In this document: positions 16,001 through 20,801 of the stretch, one piece after another
Position numbering within the stretch: position 1 is the stretch's first letter
Layout: each line of letters opens with the position of its first letter
Notes under the pieces: model-generated
What the model saw: only the letters and a program-made list of their open reading frames with translations
Told to the model about the DNA's origin: nothing
The model's database searches: none
Virus record (IMG/VR): IMGVR_UViG_3300044681_000709
Coordinates: 1-26,892 of that record
DNA from: a virus
Length of the DNA: 26,892 nt
Reading direction: 5' to 3' (one strand)
Translations under genes and position numbers: made by a program

Positions 16001-18058
16001 CAAGTACCGGCTCCTGAAGAAAATATTCCAGGCCAGGTTTTGGAAAGTGTCAGTATCCGTGTTTACAACGTGACAAAAACTGGTGCATCTCCGTTGCAGA
16101 CTAAAATTTATCTCGGAGACAATAATACCAAGACATTTTCTACTGATCTAGAAATATTCGAATCATCATCGGTAATAGTTTATGTTGATAAAATTAAACA
16201 AGTATCGGGTATTGATTATGTGTTAGATATAGTGAATAATTCTGTGGTCTTTGAAACTGCACCTGCTGAGACATCGGTGATAGAAATAATCAGTGTTGGG
16301 ATCGGAGGTCTTGAGTTATTAGATTACCAAGAGTTCGTAGCCGACGGCGAGACTAACTTTTTCCTAACCAAAGCTAGATATGACCAAACATCTGCTATTT
16401 CTGTTACGGTTAACGGAGAGTTAACAGACATTGGTTACGTAAATAGCAGTGATTTTATCGACGATCAGGGATTAGTATTAGTACAATTTGGAATTCCGCC
16501 TGAGAGAAATACAGTCATTAAAGTAATATCTATCGGAGTTGCTGACGATGTTGACTCGTCCGGGCTATCTTTAATAAGAGTAAACAAGCAGCAGTACTAT
16601 TATGATGGAAGCTCTAGAAAATTCGCTATAGATGGATTTGTGAATTTGCAGAGGGGTTCTTCAAATTCTAGCGCATTGGTTACAGTAAATGGTAGAGCAC
16701 TGATAGGAATAGATACTGTTTACGAAATTTATGATGGTGTCAACAACAGTTTCAGTGTCGGAGTCGATCCAGAGGAAGCAATTGGAAATATTACATCCGG
16801 AAACATCAAGGTTTATGTCAATAAAGAACTTAAACGATTTGTAATAGATTACGTATATGACGGTAATCAAAACTTAATTACCATTTCTAATTTAAACTTG
16901 GGTGATGAGATAAAAATAGAAATTGATCTTAGAGCCGAATTTTATTTTGAAGATAACGATTTAGTTATATCAACATTGGTACCATTATTTGAGGATGATG
17001 TTATAGAGTTAACATGGTTCGGCGAATATCCTTCTCTTGATATCATTTCAGACGAATATTCTGGAGGAAAATTAATTTATAAGTTAAGCAGAATTCCGTT
17101 GGATATTTCATACCTGTGGGTTTATAAAAATGGTATTCGTTTATCTCAAGACGTAGATTACATATTCTCGAAATTTCAAAATTCGATAATTTTAAAAGAT
17201 AGAACTGTGTCAAATGATCAGATAAAAATAATCCAATTTGGATCTCAGATCAAACAAGAACCAGTAGCTTATGAAATTTTCAAAGACATGTTGAACAAAT
17301 ATCATTTCAAGAGATACAGTAGAAATGCCAATCTATTATTGGCAAAAGATTTAAATTACTATGATTTAGAAATAGAAGTCACCGACGGCACAGAGCTATT
17401 CAATCCAATTCCGTCAAGAAATATCCCCGGAGCTATAATTATCGGTAATGAACGGATAGAATATTTTGAAAAATCTGGAAATATTTTAAGAAAATTGAGA
17501 AGAGGGTGCCAAGGAACTGCTATATCGGAACTATACACTTCTGGCGAATATGTGATCGATATAAGTCCCACAGAAACAATACCGTATAACGAAGAACAGA
17601 TAAGAAGCGATTTTGTCAGCGACGGAAGTAGTTTATTAATCGGACCTTTAGAATTTGTTCCCTCTAAATCTAACGGAACTTTCTACAGATTACAAGACGT
17701 CGATGGTACGTATCTAAGCATCCCGGCAGAATATGGCCAATGCGATGACATCGAAGTTTTCGTAGGTGGCAAGAGATTACTGAAAACAAGTATTGACATT
17801 TATGACGAAAATCTTGGAGTCATCAGCCCTGAAGCAGATAAGAGAATAGAAGCAGAGTTTAGTGTAGACGGCGCAAACCCGTATTTGAGATTAACTACCC
17901 CCGCACCAGTGGGAACGAGAATCACCGTAATTAGAAAAATCGGAAGAACTTGGCAAGAACGAGGCGAAAACTCTGCAAGTAAGGGGGTAACTTTTACGAG
18001 AAACGATACCCCGATAATTAAATTCATCAATGAAAAGACCAGTCAATTACCTGAATAA
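4088..18058 (+). CDS. Giant modular baseplate-associated structural protein (4656 residues)
   Basis: I recognise this as the very large virion structural protein of marine T4-like phages, placed directly after gp6. Its slot matches T4 gp7/gp8, but I see no sequence match to those, so a wedge role is inferred from position. Residues 4-150 are the conserved N-terminus (KFPKSNIPIRKSSDFLP, VGYIGRRYGKTYRGDDVYLD, LRSRYQLEP, WDKFINYREYYWVPDGPP). A cupredoxin-like domain follows at about 166-319. Further conserved core segments are NGFQPYGTRIVKHSGLAPVA (near 842) and PWEMLGFSEQPNWWESEYGP (near 1168). An FG-GAP-type propeller spans about 2143-2752. Two GYGYT..PTI beta modules lie near 3119-3194 and 3488-3570, and Ig-like repeats fill about 3590-4390. 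A GNERIEYFEKSGN...LRRGCQGT module is near 4455-4480. Carbohydrate-binding-like W/Y modules recur at least seven times. Cysteines are very few, and I see no signal peptide or membrane segment. The ATG at 4088 has no clear Shine-Dalgarno and lies five bases after the gp6 stop, suggesting translational coupling. Confidence 0.88.
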   Translation: MTDKKFPKSNIPIRKSSDFLPQVFKTETNDKFLQGTLDGLIQPGVLDKLVGYIGRRYGKTYRGDDVYLDSDQTLRSRYQLEPAVVLQKDTKTEDYFDYLDLKNILSFFNNVEDNDNITTEQEHYSWDPPIDWDKFINYREYYWVPDGPPPVIISGQSQSIESTYRVRLGTNANSYIFYPDGLTNNPTITLYRGQTYNFIVNTPGEGLTIKRNYDTGSLRYNPDLAYPKGALVLFDSKLWRSLRDIAQGDGSTIDEFSQDWEYVEPANEASSLDYNFGTTNNGAETGTITFTVPFDAPDILYYQSSTNPDRLGRFLIANVDTNTFLDVEKEIIGKLNYKSGNGIELTNGLVIKFSGSIAPEKYADTEDRWIVEGVGSYIRLVKFSNLLIPADLNETAPEVLFDDGGFDTDPFDDAQFYPSRKDYITVNRSSLDLNAWSRYNRWFHRDVLNYAHAVNLSDFDSDETRRAKRPIIEFKPNIQLFNHGSFSKDPVDFIDDFTDDVFSKIEGSTGYLVDGEALFEGARILCIADTDKLANNKIYRVTFIIHNGRKQISLKETDDSVSTEGDCVLVKRGQKNIRSMYHYNGEQWVKSQEKSDVNQAPMFDVFDSTGISLSDNTLYPVSSFQGSKIFSYKVGNSITDSELGFSLSYLNIENAGDISFNFDWEIDQVYYQQGENTLSKFVKTGFYKFVDDSSYGNCWTNTEFKFIQPIIDSKIITVSTNQVVFSSIDWEEFDLETESFLEVFINGERSTNPYSRTLGTFTFENLLSVNDVVSLKIFCNTIPNEGYYGIPIGLEKNPLNQNLTQLTYGTIADHLKSALEFNTDIVGPVLGENNLRDLNGFQPYGTRIVKHSGLAPVALALAVSKDFNIIKSLEYNAQQYLEFKNTFIRAITDAVENLPPKDLVDLVLTQYSKSKLPTDAFSNSDMVGSGGFSEIVYEVEDPEIKTFTLSEKFDLQTLSYKAVYVYLNESQLIHGRDYTFDSTFGFLNLSTTLAEGDNIVIREYISTANNFIPSTPTKMGLYKKYLPYKFIDNTYQVPREVIQGHDGSITAAYGDYRDDCILELELRIYNNIKKEYDPLVFDIDLMRQGYYQNGVFSKSKIDRVLTRYFYKWLSNTSIDFTNNDYFDSENSFTYTYSTLLDRDRTVNLPGYWRGVYQWFYDTDRPHTRPWEMLGFSEQPNWWESEYGPAPYTKNNLLLWEDLRDGIIRQGVRAGTYDRYKRPTLLDHLPVDKEGNLLSPLDSNLAVNFSLINCREDFKAGDISPVEYTWRSSSDFPFAILIAMAVYRPFDFIVKNFNNNDTELNVLGQIVDKESEYFSTIEDYSIPSTNNPTSGLVVYLSDYLKGRGLSPSTISDFLQSIDVRLSSRLSGFVDQDNQRYLLDSKNPNSLSSTLFIPQENYDIIFNVSAPVSSVTYSGIVIEKVNRGWQIRGYDKLDPVFKYYSPVKSSSDPTITVGGVSENFLKWAPEKFYGNGVVISYGSSYYRAIKSFTSGLDFSAENLKPLSSLPIVGGITVSRRIKFNDRNIREMVYGTILTSAQDVVDFIFGYDLYLRKLGFLFEDYDLDTGTPKNWLTSIKEFLFWTQHNWQEGSLLTLSPLASSIKYTNTTGVVDNLLDSFYDYSVLKADGTPLLQNLINVYRGFQEFRLSTTNTNEGIYFFKGFLVLKEHVVVFDDRTVFNDVVYDKPTGYRQERIKSRGFRTTDWDGDYTSPGFIFDNVKIDSWQTYTDYKLGDIILYQDRYYTSRINQSGTSEFDYDNWTRLDLIPKKQLIPNFDYRINQIDDYYDLDSEGVGQSQRDLARHLVGYQPRTYLENIAEDPVLQYKLYQGFIREKGTANSITKIFDKTSDIEDDSVVLKEEWAFRVGTLGGNDQLSQIEFLVDKNSLMVNPQITLLENATSGIIVDQYLRIPEKDFTIGKVPFTFDVNSKIYFNEINRSAGFVKKDHVDGILKNSDALLNVNIFSLTENDHIWLTFENNSWTVLRFNQNQLLVIDSVEESGQDVTLTFNVPHSYVEGDLIGIKYIGNLEGFYKITSIGTKSVTITKTTTSPVSFDPSTITFVYDFTVARFNNYESLDQEEIALLKSGSKVWVDNNGDKKYEVIQKNNVYSSKSIVDYGISVPLGAGTRVVYADLLSQTITSYPSSGYVIAYSESIDRLVSRYLITAPEELTTLLGNSFGKGIALSPDNRFLIVGAPNASGIRSSFLGEYDSMASYFASEVVEYGGKLWKAKEDIVGDGSSIDVYSDRWEPATLIEYLSIGRGLGYANQGAIFIYEWQDQQWNYRTTLLSPSIDENENFGFDISIGITGSNYFAAVSAPGAFLNRGRVYLFTYNGTTWSHLVNSDYVGQYSSGAYYPEGAIVYYDKKLWQAQTEIIGDESTIAIDGISTDWVQIDPVSTEASLPMNVFLGEDDGSTIASGILTEQSISELIKQGDKFGHRLNMNRDGSILVISTPYSDGQFFNNYRGDWNLTEEYVENDVVRYQNNYYRLSNPELDIADSSIVYTNIGDDPSDSEAWINVGDSTNVSKGKVFIYQRDQYNRYVLKQTITAGNLSSLNDTGIEESIEMGDLFGYDLDIDYTGTTLVISSPESDINFINQGAVFVFETSGFSDIEYRLKQKLISHEKTSNSFFGASVSISANTEQIVVGAKSASSKLYTTFDSVETKFDQSTTIFSESNGYPGQVYVFQKKSTKYLLAEKLEADLQTFESFGESLDTTASTIVVGSPGYGNAKQGMVRIFKKNSSENSWSTISIQEPVVDVELIHSISLYDTLSNKKVADLDYIDPYKNKILGIAEQEIDYKTLYDPAIYSIGNDLVSVDTSQPWREKQVGKVWWNLDTVKWINYEQGDITYRSGNWGEFAVGSTVDVCEWVESVLLPSEWSAIADTTDGLSVGISGQPVYPDDSVYSVKQIYNINTGELSETKYYYWVKNKKTIAGNRRKSVYDIAAIIQNPAAANLPFMAFTDSDSFLFYNFDSVITNSETYLNIEYKKTRGELTPIHREYVLLTEGQADSLPPASLERKWLDSLVGFDEKGNPVPDQNLPIKQKYGVLFRPRQSMFVDREKILKIVIDNINSILETRPFADTANFDNFNSEDEVPSEELNEYDIAVDNFIDLEQVGTARLRRAILTPVIIDGEIESINIIDTGFGYRVAPTIEIEGTGTGAKGILTIDSQGRVSSATITVKGKNYSSALIKIREFSVLVEVDETSNGYWSIYSYDQQRLGFYRSKTQAYSVKNYWEYIDWWKAGYTAESKIKIEIDNLYLEPTLVLDIDDLVRVKEYGTGGWIVIERTQDGLGDFGSNYNLVGRQNGTIRIKESLYNTKTESLGFDNVGAFDATLYDLQPSLELRIILKAIKEDIFKDDLRVEWNNLFFKCINYLYSEQEYVDWAFKTSFLNAIHNVGPLKQKLSFKNDFLDSYRDYLEEVKPYRTTIREFTSRYTNIDNTNSLLTDFDLPPDYSKIDGRIVPVSSSYDRLSEFPWKLWTDNNYYIITAIEISNPGADYTSPPTVRIEGDGQAAAATAYIVNGKVSAIRVTNSGYGYTKAPTITLVGGNGNSTNIAKAVAIIGDSKVRMFDLKIKFDRINKTGSFENYNFDQTFIANGSSASFNLTYAPTRDKSKITVIKNNQLVLSSQYSITLYTSANDSYTVIRGKLIFNDPPLAGDVIQIIYDKNEDLYDSVDRINKYYQPFSGMKGKEINQLMTGVDYGGVLIQGTTFDVTGGWDALPWFTEGWDSVESNGDFYYVMDIDQAPDSEVDGQIEPYRSGAVVEVSGRLYVAIADTVETTTGTIILPLDDGWEQYWEEFSITLPYTPAAGQQVTIYLKRNFDDPYIGLSLEDTLSKKVDNLQYSSEISQNTRTIRIDDPFFSIYDGSTIQPNGRINAPETALMPTFVGDGSTNIIEFVDQETGLPYLRLLPGDTLIFRTIDSDGSLIINDVNLIDTNISGGNLSSLGSAYLTATGTLAEEIIIDGSDLVNPTQVPAPEENIPGQVLESVSIRVYNVTKTGASPLQTKIYLGDNNTKTFSTDLEIFESSSVIVYVDKIKQVSGIDYVLDIVNNSVVFETAPAETSVIEIISVGIGGLELLDYQEFVADGETNFFLTKARYDQTSAISVTVNGELTDIGYVNSSDFIDDQGLVLVQFGIPPERNTVIKVISIGVADDVDSSGLSLIRVNKQQYYYDGSSRKFAIDGFVNLQRGSSNSSALVTVNGRALIGIDTVYEIYDGVNNSFSVGVDPEEAIGNITSGNIKVYVNKELKRFVIDYVYDGNQNLITISNLNLGDEIKIEIDLRAEFYFEDNDLVISTLVPLFEDDVIELTWFGEYPSLDIISDEYSGGKLIYKLSRIPLDISYLWVYKNGIRLSQDVDYIFSKFQNSIILKDRTVSNDQIKIIQFGSQIKQEPVAYEIFKDMLNKYHFKRYSRNANLLLAKDLNYYDLEIEVTDGTELFNPIPSRNIPGAIIIGNERIEYFEKSGNILRKLRRGCQGTAISELYTSGEYVIDISPTETIPYNEEQIRSDFVSDGSSLLIGPLEFVPSKSNGTFYRLQDVDGTYLSIPAEYGQCDDIEVFVGGKRLLKTSIDIYDENLGVISPEADKRIEAEFSVDGANPYLRLTTPAPVGTRITVIRKIGRTWQERGENSASKGVTFTRNDTPIIKFINEKTSQLPE
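4583..5044 (+). other. Cupredoxin-like domain with copper ligands absent (in giant protein)
   Basis: Residues 166-319 follow the plastocyanin-like pattern seen in several marine phage structural proteins: PTITLYRGQTYNFIVN, then GEGLTIK, and later TGTITFTVPFDAPDILYY. In family members with copper ligands the first gap carries H-P-F and the last strand reads Y-x-C-x-x-H-x-x-M. Here those positions read GLT and YYQSSTNPDRLG, so His, Cys, His and Met are all missing. A carbohydrate-binding-like W/Y module (4748-4882) is inserted between the two halves. The fold is an inference from the strand pattern and is probably structural only. Confidence 0.5.
4748..4882 (+). other. Carbohydrate-binding-like W/Y module 1 (in giant protein)
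   Basis: Residues 221-265 show the pattern Y-P-K-G-A-L-V-L-F-D-S-K-L-W-R, then GDGSTIDEFSQDWEYV. The layout (Y..G..V.Y...LW.A....GDGS.I......W..V) resembles CBM5/12 (ChtBD3-type) modules, in which exposed aromatics bind chitin or peptidoglycan-like glycans. It lies between the two halves of the cupredoxin-like domain. Sugar binding is inferred. Confidence 0.5.
8480..8602 (+). other. Carbohydrate-binding-like W/Y module 2 (in giant protein)
   Basis: Residues from 1465 read W-A-P-E-K-F-Y-G-N-G-V-V-I-S-Y-G-S-S-Y-Y, then R-A-I-K-S-F-T-S-G. This is the same Y..G.VV.Y...Y.A pattern as module 1 but with a divergent second half (F-S-A-E-N-L-K-P-L) and no closing tryptophan. It is the most degenerate copy. 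Confidence 0.4.
9254..9376 (+). other. Carbohydrate-binding-like W/Y module 3 (in giant protein)
   Basis: Residues 1723-1763 read WQTYTDYKLGDIILYQDRYY, then T-S-R-I-N-Q-S-G-T and Y-D-N-W-T-R-L. This is a near-ideal CBM5/12-like arrangement (W..YT.Y..GDI..Y...YY......G.......W). It stands outside the propeller, just upstream of a linker-like Asp/Tyr-rich stretch. Confidence 0.5.
10514..12343 (+). other. FG-GAP-type beta-propeller with inserted W/Y modules (in giant protein)
   Basis: Six repeats begin with F-G at residues 2176, 2296, 2434, 2568, 2628 and 2706. Each continues with alternating hydrophobics and then (I/V)(V/I)(G/S)(A/S)P-like text (FLIVGAP, FAAVSAP, LVISTP, LVISSP, IVVGA, IVVGSP). 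Each repeat is also followed by a G-x-(V/I)-(Y/F)-(V/I/L)-(F/Y) strand (GAIFIY, GRVYLF, GKVFIY, GAVFVF, GQVYVF, GMVRIF). A seventh such strand (YVIAY, residue 2145) precedes the first F-G, as expected if the ring is closed by the N-terminal strand. Blades 4 and 5 are 60 and 78 residues. Blades 1-3 are 120-138 residues because each carries a W/Y module of roughly 40-55 residues (10703-10831, 11120-11263, 11483-11643). Integrin-alpha-type FG-GAP repeats form such propellers. Ligand binding is inferred. Confidence 0.6.
14861..17250 (+). repeat. Diverged Ig-like beta repeats (in giant protein)
   Basis: The region holds a series of 50-75-residue units built as 'G(D/N/S)GS..F.L ... (V/I).V.(V/K)(N/D)...L..G.DY .......I.F...P...D.I.I...G'. 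Clear copies start near 14861, 16106, 16328, 16594, 16750 and 17061. An isolated copy sits earlier, at about 6893-7105 (VYVYLNESQLIHGRDYTF). They are diverged at the DNA level, so these are old protein repeats. Such units are common in long phage tail proteins and probably form stacked beta sandwiches. Confidence 0.5.
15350..15478 (+). other. Carbohydrate-binding-like W/Y module 7 (in giant protein)
   Basis: Residues 3755-3797 read P-Y-R-S-G-A-V-V-E-V-S-G-R-L-Y-V-A-I-A-D, then T-T-G-T-I-I and a closing G-W-E-Q-Y-W. This is again the Y..G.VV.V...Y.A.....W pattern. Modules 4-6 lie within the propeller blades. Confidence 0.45.
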
Positions 18059-18061
18059 ATA
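18054..18061 (+). promoter_or_regulatory. T4 late-promoter-like octamer
   Basis: AATAAATA matches the T4 late consensus TATAAATA at seven of eight positions and overlaps the stop codon of the giant gene. In T4 the octamer covers about -13 to -6, which would put the transcript start near 18067. That would leave the ATG at 18067 without a leader and favour the in-frame ATG at 18088. The match could be chance in AT-rich DNA. Confidence 0.35.
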
Positions 18062-18066
18062 TAGTT

Positions 18067-18717
18067 ATGGAACCAAAAGAGACAACCATGCCTGAAGACA
18101 AATCTGAAAAAAAACCCAACGAAACTGGGGGATTCCACTTTGAAGGACATATTAAAATATTTGATCCTGAAACTCAAGAAATTTTTATCGATAAGCGAAA
18201 CGCTATACACTATGAAAATATGAGTATAGCTATGGTAAATGCATTATCTAGCCAAGGGCAGGGACAAATATACGAAATGGCGTTTGGTAGTGGGGGTACC
18301 GCTGTAGACCCCACAGGACTTATCACATATCTCACCCCAAACACTGTAGGAACTAATGCTAGTTTGTATAATCAAACATATAGCAAGATTGTAGACCAAA
18401 ATTCGTCTTCCAATACCGATCCAATAAGAAATAAAATGGAAATACGCCATATCAGCGGCGCCACTTACAGTGACATTATTATAAGCTGTTTACTAGACTA
18501 CGGTGAACCGGACGGACAAGAAGCGTTTGATAATAGCCAATCTTTGGATGGTGATTTTGTTTTTGATGAGTTGGGATTAAGAAGCTTTAGTTCAACAGGA
18601 ACCGGAAAACTTTTAACACATGTGGTATTTCACCCTGTACAGAAATCCTTAAACAGACTGCTTCAGATCGATTATACGATTCGTGTACAGAGCTTAACGA
18701 GCTTTAGTGAGGTATAA
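18067..18717 (+). CDS. Conserved virion structural protein of marine T4-like phages
   Basis: A 216-residue protein belonging to a family I recognise from marine T4-like phages by FEGHIKIFDPETQEIFIDKR (residues 24-43), N-A-I-H-Y-E-N, M-A-F-G-S-G-G-T-(A)-V-D-P-T-G, N-A-S-L-Y-N-Q-T-Y, R-N-K-M-E-I-R-H, and a C-terminal L-T-H-V-V-F-H-P-V-Q-K-S-L-N-R. It is annotated as structural in relatives, with no defined biochemical role. It lies between the giant protein and the fibre genes, which suggests a connector or baseplate rim part. The first 23 residues are a charged, low-complexity tail. The start is ambiguous: ATG 18067 gives the longest frame but has no Shine-Dalgarno. ATG 18088 (codon 8) has GAGA five bases upstream and would still include all conserved sequence. 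The next gene starts two bases after the stop. Confidence 0.8.
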   Translation: MEPKETTMPEDKSEKKPNETGGFHFEGHIKIFDPETQEIFIDKRNAIHYENMSIAMVNALSSQGQGQIYEMAFGSGGTAVDPTGLITYLTPNTVGTNASLYNQTYSKIVDQNSSSNTDPIRNKMEIRHISGATYSDIIISCLLDYGEPDGQEAFDNSQSLDGDFVFDELGLRSFSSTGTGKLLTHVVFHPVQKSLNRLLQIDYTIRVQSLTSFSEV

Positions 18718-18719
18718 AG

Positions 18720-20792
18720 ATGCCATACGTTGTTAATTTTACTGATAGAGCCAATAAAAGTGCTATTACTGTTTACGATACAGTATCGAATACAGACACG
18801 AGTTTAAATTTTCCAGGAAGAAATTCTACCGGATACGGACAGATTATTGCAGAAAATTTTCTACATTTATTAGAAAATTTTGCTAATTCTACTGCACCCG
18901 TTAATCCGACTGAAGGACAATTGTGGTATGATAACGTAAATGGCGTTCTGCAGATATGGGATAATTCTGCATGGAAAGCTGCTAGTAATATACAAAAAGG
19001 CCCAGTAGAACCGGGAGTAGAGAGTTCTAAAACTGGAGAATTGTGGGTAGATACAACTAATCAGCAACTATATGTATATTCAGGAACAAGATGGATTTTA
19101 GTAGGACCTAATTTTTCAACTGGTCTACGAAGTGGTCCTCTTGTTGAACAGATCGACGACTCCGACGGCATTAGTCGCGTAGTATTGGTGTTTTATATAG
19201 AAGATGTTCCTGTTTTTATTATTAGTAAAGATAGCTTTACTCCAAAAATCACGGTTTCTGGATTTCCAATAATTAGAACCGGTTTAAATATCACGGAATC
19301 GGAAATAGATGAATCTGCTGTACCCTTGATTACTAAACTGTATTCTACGTCTATTTCTGCCGATGCCCTTAATATCAATGATGTAGAAATACCTGCAGGA
19401 AAATTTTTAAGATCTGATGTGATCAACACCACAGAATACGGGTTGAATATTAGAAATAACGCAGGTATGACAGTTGGTATTGATGGAAATTTTAGTATTT
19501 CTACATCTGCCACAGCCGCAAGAATATACAATTCTTCAGAAGGATCTAGCATTGACTTGCAAATCAACCGAACAGGAATTCCAGAAACAATTCTTAGAGT
19601 CATTGATAACAAGATCGGTATCAATGTTCCTGATCCTGAAGAGTCATTAGATGTTAGCGGTAATTTTGTCATCGATGGTAATATTATACTCACTAATACT
19701 AACGTAGCGTCTAATTCAGTCAATGGTACTATTAGAGCTGCTGGTGGTGTTTCTATTGCTAAAAATCTTATCGTCGGTGACGGAGTTGATATATCCGGAA
19801 CTTCGAATTTTTCTAATATACAGCCACGGACTACTGACCTTTACGATATAGGAACAGAGACTAAAAGGTGGAATGTTATTCGAGCGAAGAGACTAATCGT
19901 TGATACCATAGAAGGTACACTAAGCGGAAGTATTACCGGAAACGCAGCCACAGCAAATAATTTAAAATTTTCTACACAGTTTCAGATGACCGGCGACGTT
20001 TCGTCGCCTAGTTTTAATTTCGACGGACAAGTCGGAGGGTTAACTAAAACTTTCACAACGACACTTACAGCAAACATTATCAGTAGTAAATTATCCCCTA
20101 CGCCCAATGTTTCTCAAGAAGATGACACGATTTTAGTTTTTAGACCGGGCACTGGCTTAATTAAAGAAACACGTAATGTTTTTATTGCCGATTTGGGAGT
20201 TCCGATAGGAGCTATAATGCCTTTTGCAGGATCTAGTGCTCCTACAGGATATCTATTATGTGATGGTTCGGAGGTAGAAAGAACAAAATATCCCGATTTA
20301 TATGATGTGATTGGTAATATCTATGGTAGTACTAGCATTGGTGTGGGAACGTTTAAGTTACCAGACCTAAGAGGTAGATTCCCCTTAGGTAGAGATAATA
20401 TGGACAATGGATTTACTGTTCCTAATACTACAGGTGGATATGTTGATGCAGGCGGCGGAAACATAGATAGGGTTCCTGGTACAGATCCCGATAACTTGGG
20501 AGGTTCTGGTGGACAGAGTTCTAATTCCTTGATACTAAACAACCTTCCAGATCACGATCATACGATGAGAGGGTCAACCGGACAGCAATATTATGCAACA
20601 CGTATTGATACTGCGGCTCCTTTGGATTCGGGAGCATTTAGTGATAAAGGACCTACTACTGTTGCACAAAGTCAATACTTACCAAGTTCTGGTGGAGTAA
20701 GAACTACAGGATCTCTAGGACAACCATTCGCTGTAATGAACCCTTACCTCACTATCAACTATATTATTAGATCAGGTCCGCCGGCTTTCTAA
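18720..20792 (+). CDS. Tail fibre paralogue 1 with phage tail collar domain (gp12-like tip)
   Basis: A 690-residue fibre-like protein. Residues 1-70 are the shared N-terminal module of the four tandem paralogues (N-S-T-G-Y-G-Q-I-I-A-E-N-F-L-H-L-L-E-N-F, then GQLWYD). A second W-D unit (GELWVDTTNQQLYVYSG) and the ISKDSFTP segment follow. Residues 230-480 are a beta-rich shaft with G-N-A-A-T-A-N-N-L and L-Y-D-I-G-T-E-T-K-R-W-N-V motifs common in tail fibres. From residue 496 comes a tail collar domain (IGAIMPFAGSSAPTGYLLCD, then FKLPDLRGRFPLGRDNM) with the expected C-terminus LPDHDH and MNPYLTINYIIR. This domain ends short tail fibres such as T4 gp12, which bind the host surface. H612 and H614 match the His-x-His metal site of gp12. 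GAGG at 18709-18712 is the Shine-Dalgarno, seven bases before the ATG. Confidence 0.85.
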   Translation: MPYVVNFTDRANKSAITVYDTVSNTDTSLNFPGRNSTGYGQIIAENFLHLLENFANSTAPVNPTEGQLWYDNVNGVLQIWDNSAWKAASNIQKGPVEPGVESSKTGELWVDTTNQQLYVYSGTRWILVGPNFSTGLRSGPLVEQIDDSDGISRVVLVFYIEDVPVFIISKDSFTPKITVSGFPIIRTGLNITESEIDESAVPLITKLYSTSISADALNINDVEIPAGKFLRSDVINTTEYGLNIRNNAGMTVGIDGNFSISTSATAARIYNSSEGSSIDLQINRTGIPETILRVIDNKIGINVPDPEESLDVSGNFVIDGNIILTNTNVASNSVNGTIRAAGGVSIAKNLIVGDGVDISGTSNFSNIQPRTTDLYDIGTETKRWNVIRAKRLIVDTIEGTLSGSITGNAATANNLKFSTQFQMTGDVSSPSFNFDGQVGGLTKTFTTTLTANIISSKLSPTPNVSQEDDTILVFRPGTGLIKETRNVFIADLGVPIGAIMPFAGSSAPTGYLLCDGSEVERTKYPDLYDVIGNIYGSTSIGVGTFKLPDLRGRFPLGRDNMDNGFTVPNTTGGYVDAGGGNIDRVPGTDPDNLGGSGGQSSNSLILNNLPDHDHTMRGSTGQQYYATRIDTAAPLDSGAFSDKGPTTVAQSQYLPSSGGVRTTGSLGQPFAVMNPYLTINYIIRSGPPAF
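20205..20789 (+). other. Phage tail collar / gp12-type receptor-binding tip
   Basis: Residues 496-690 of fibre paralogue 1. The G-x-x-x-P-F-A-G-S-S-x-P-x-G-Y-L-x-C-D-G-S and F-x-L-P-D-L-R-G-R-F signatures are diagnostic of the collar family. A Gly-rich insertion (about 20440-20520) separates them from the H-D-H motif (20553-20561) and the closing N-P-Y-L-x-I-N-Y-I-I-R. In T4 gp12 two histidines per chain coordinate a zinc on the trimer axis. Metal binding here is inferred. Confidence 0.8.
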
Positions 20793-20801
20793 GGATAAAC
20801 A

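Noticed and set aside
4088-18058. Giant gene as an artefact of merged genes or a missing stop
   Set aside because: The frame is continuous, conserved-looking segments occur from the first residues to the last 300, and no internal ATG with a good Shine-Dalgarno marks a module boundary. One long protein is the simplest reading.
18713-18720. TATAAAGA, one mismatch from the T4 late octamer, at the start of fibre paralogue 1
   Set aside because: It overlaps the previous stop and reaches the first base of the ATG, so the transcript would begin inside the coding region. It is best explained by the stop codon and AT-rich spacer.
19193-19723. A 176-codon reverse-strand open frame inside fibre paralogue 1
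   Set aside because: No ribosome binding site and no family pattern. It lies entirely within a convincing forward gene and has the composition expected from reading AT-rich coding DNA backwards. The other reverse frames in the window were dropped for the same reason.
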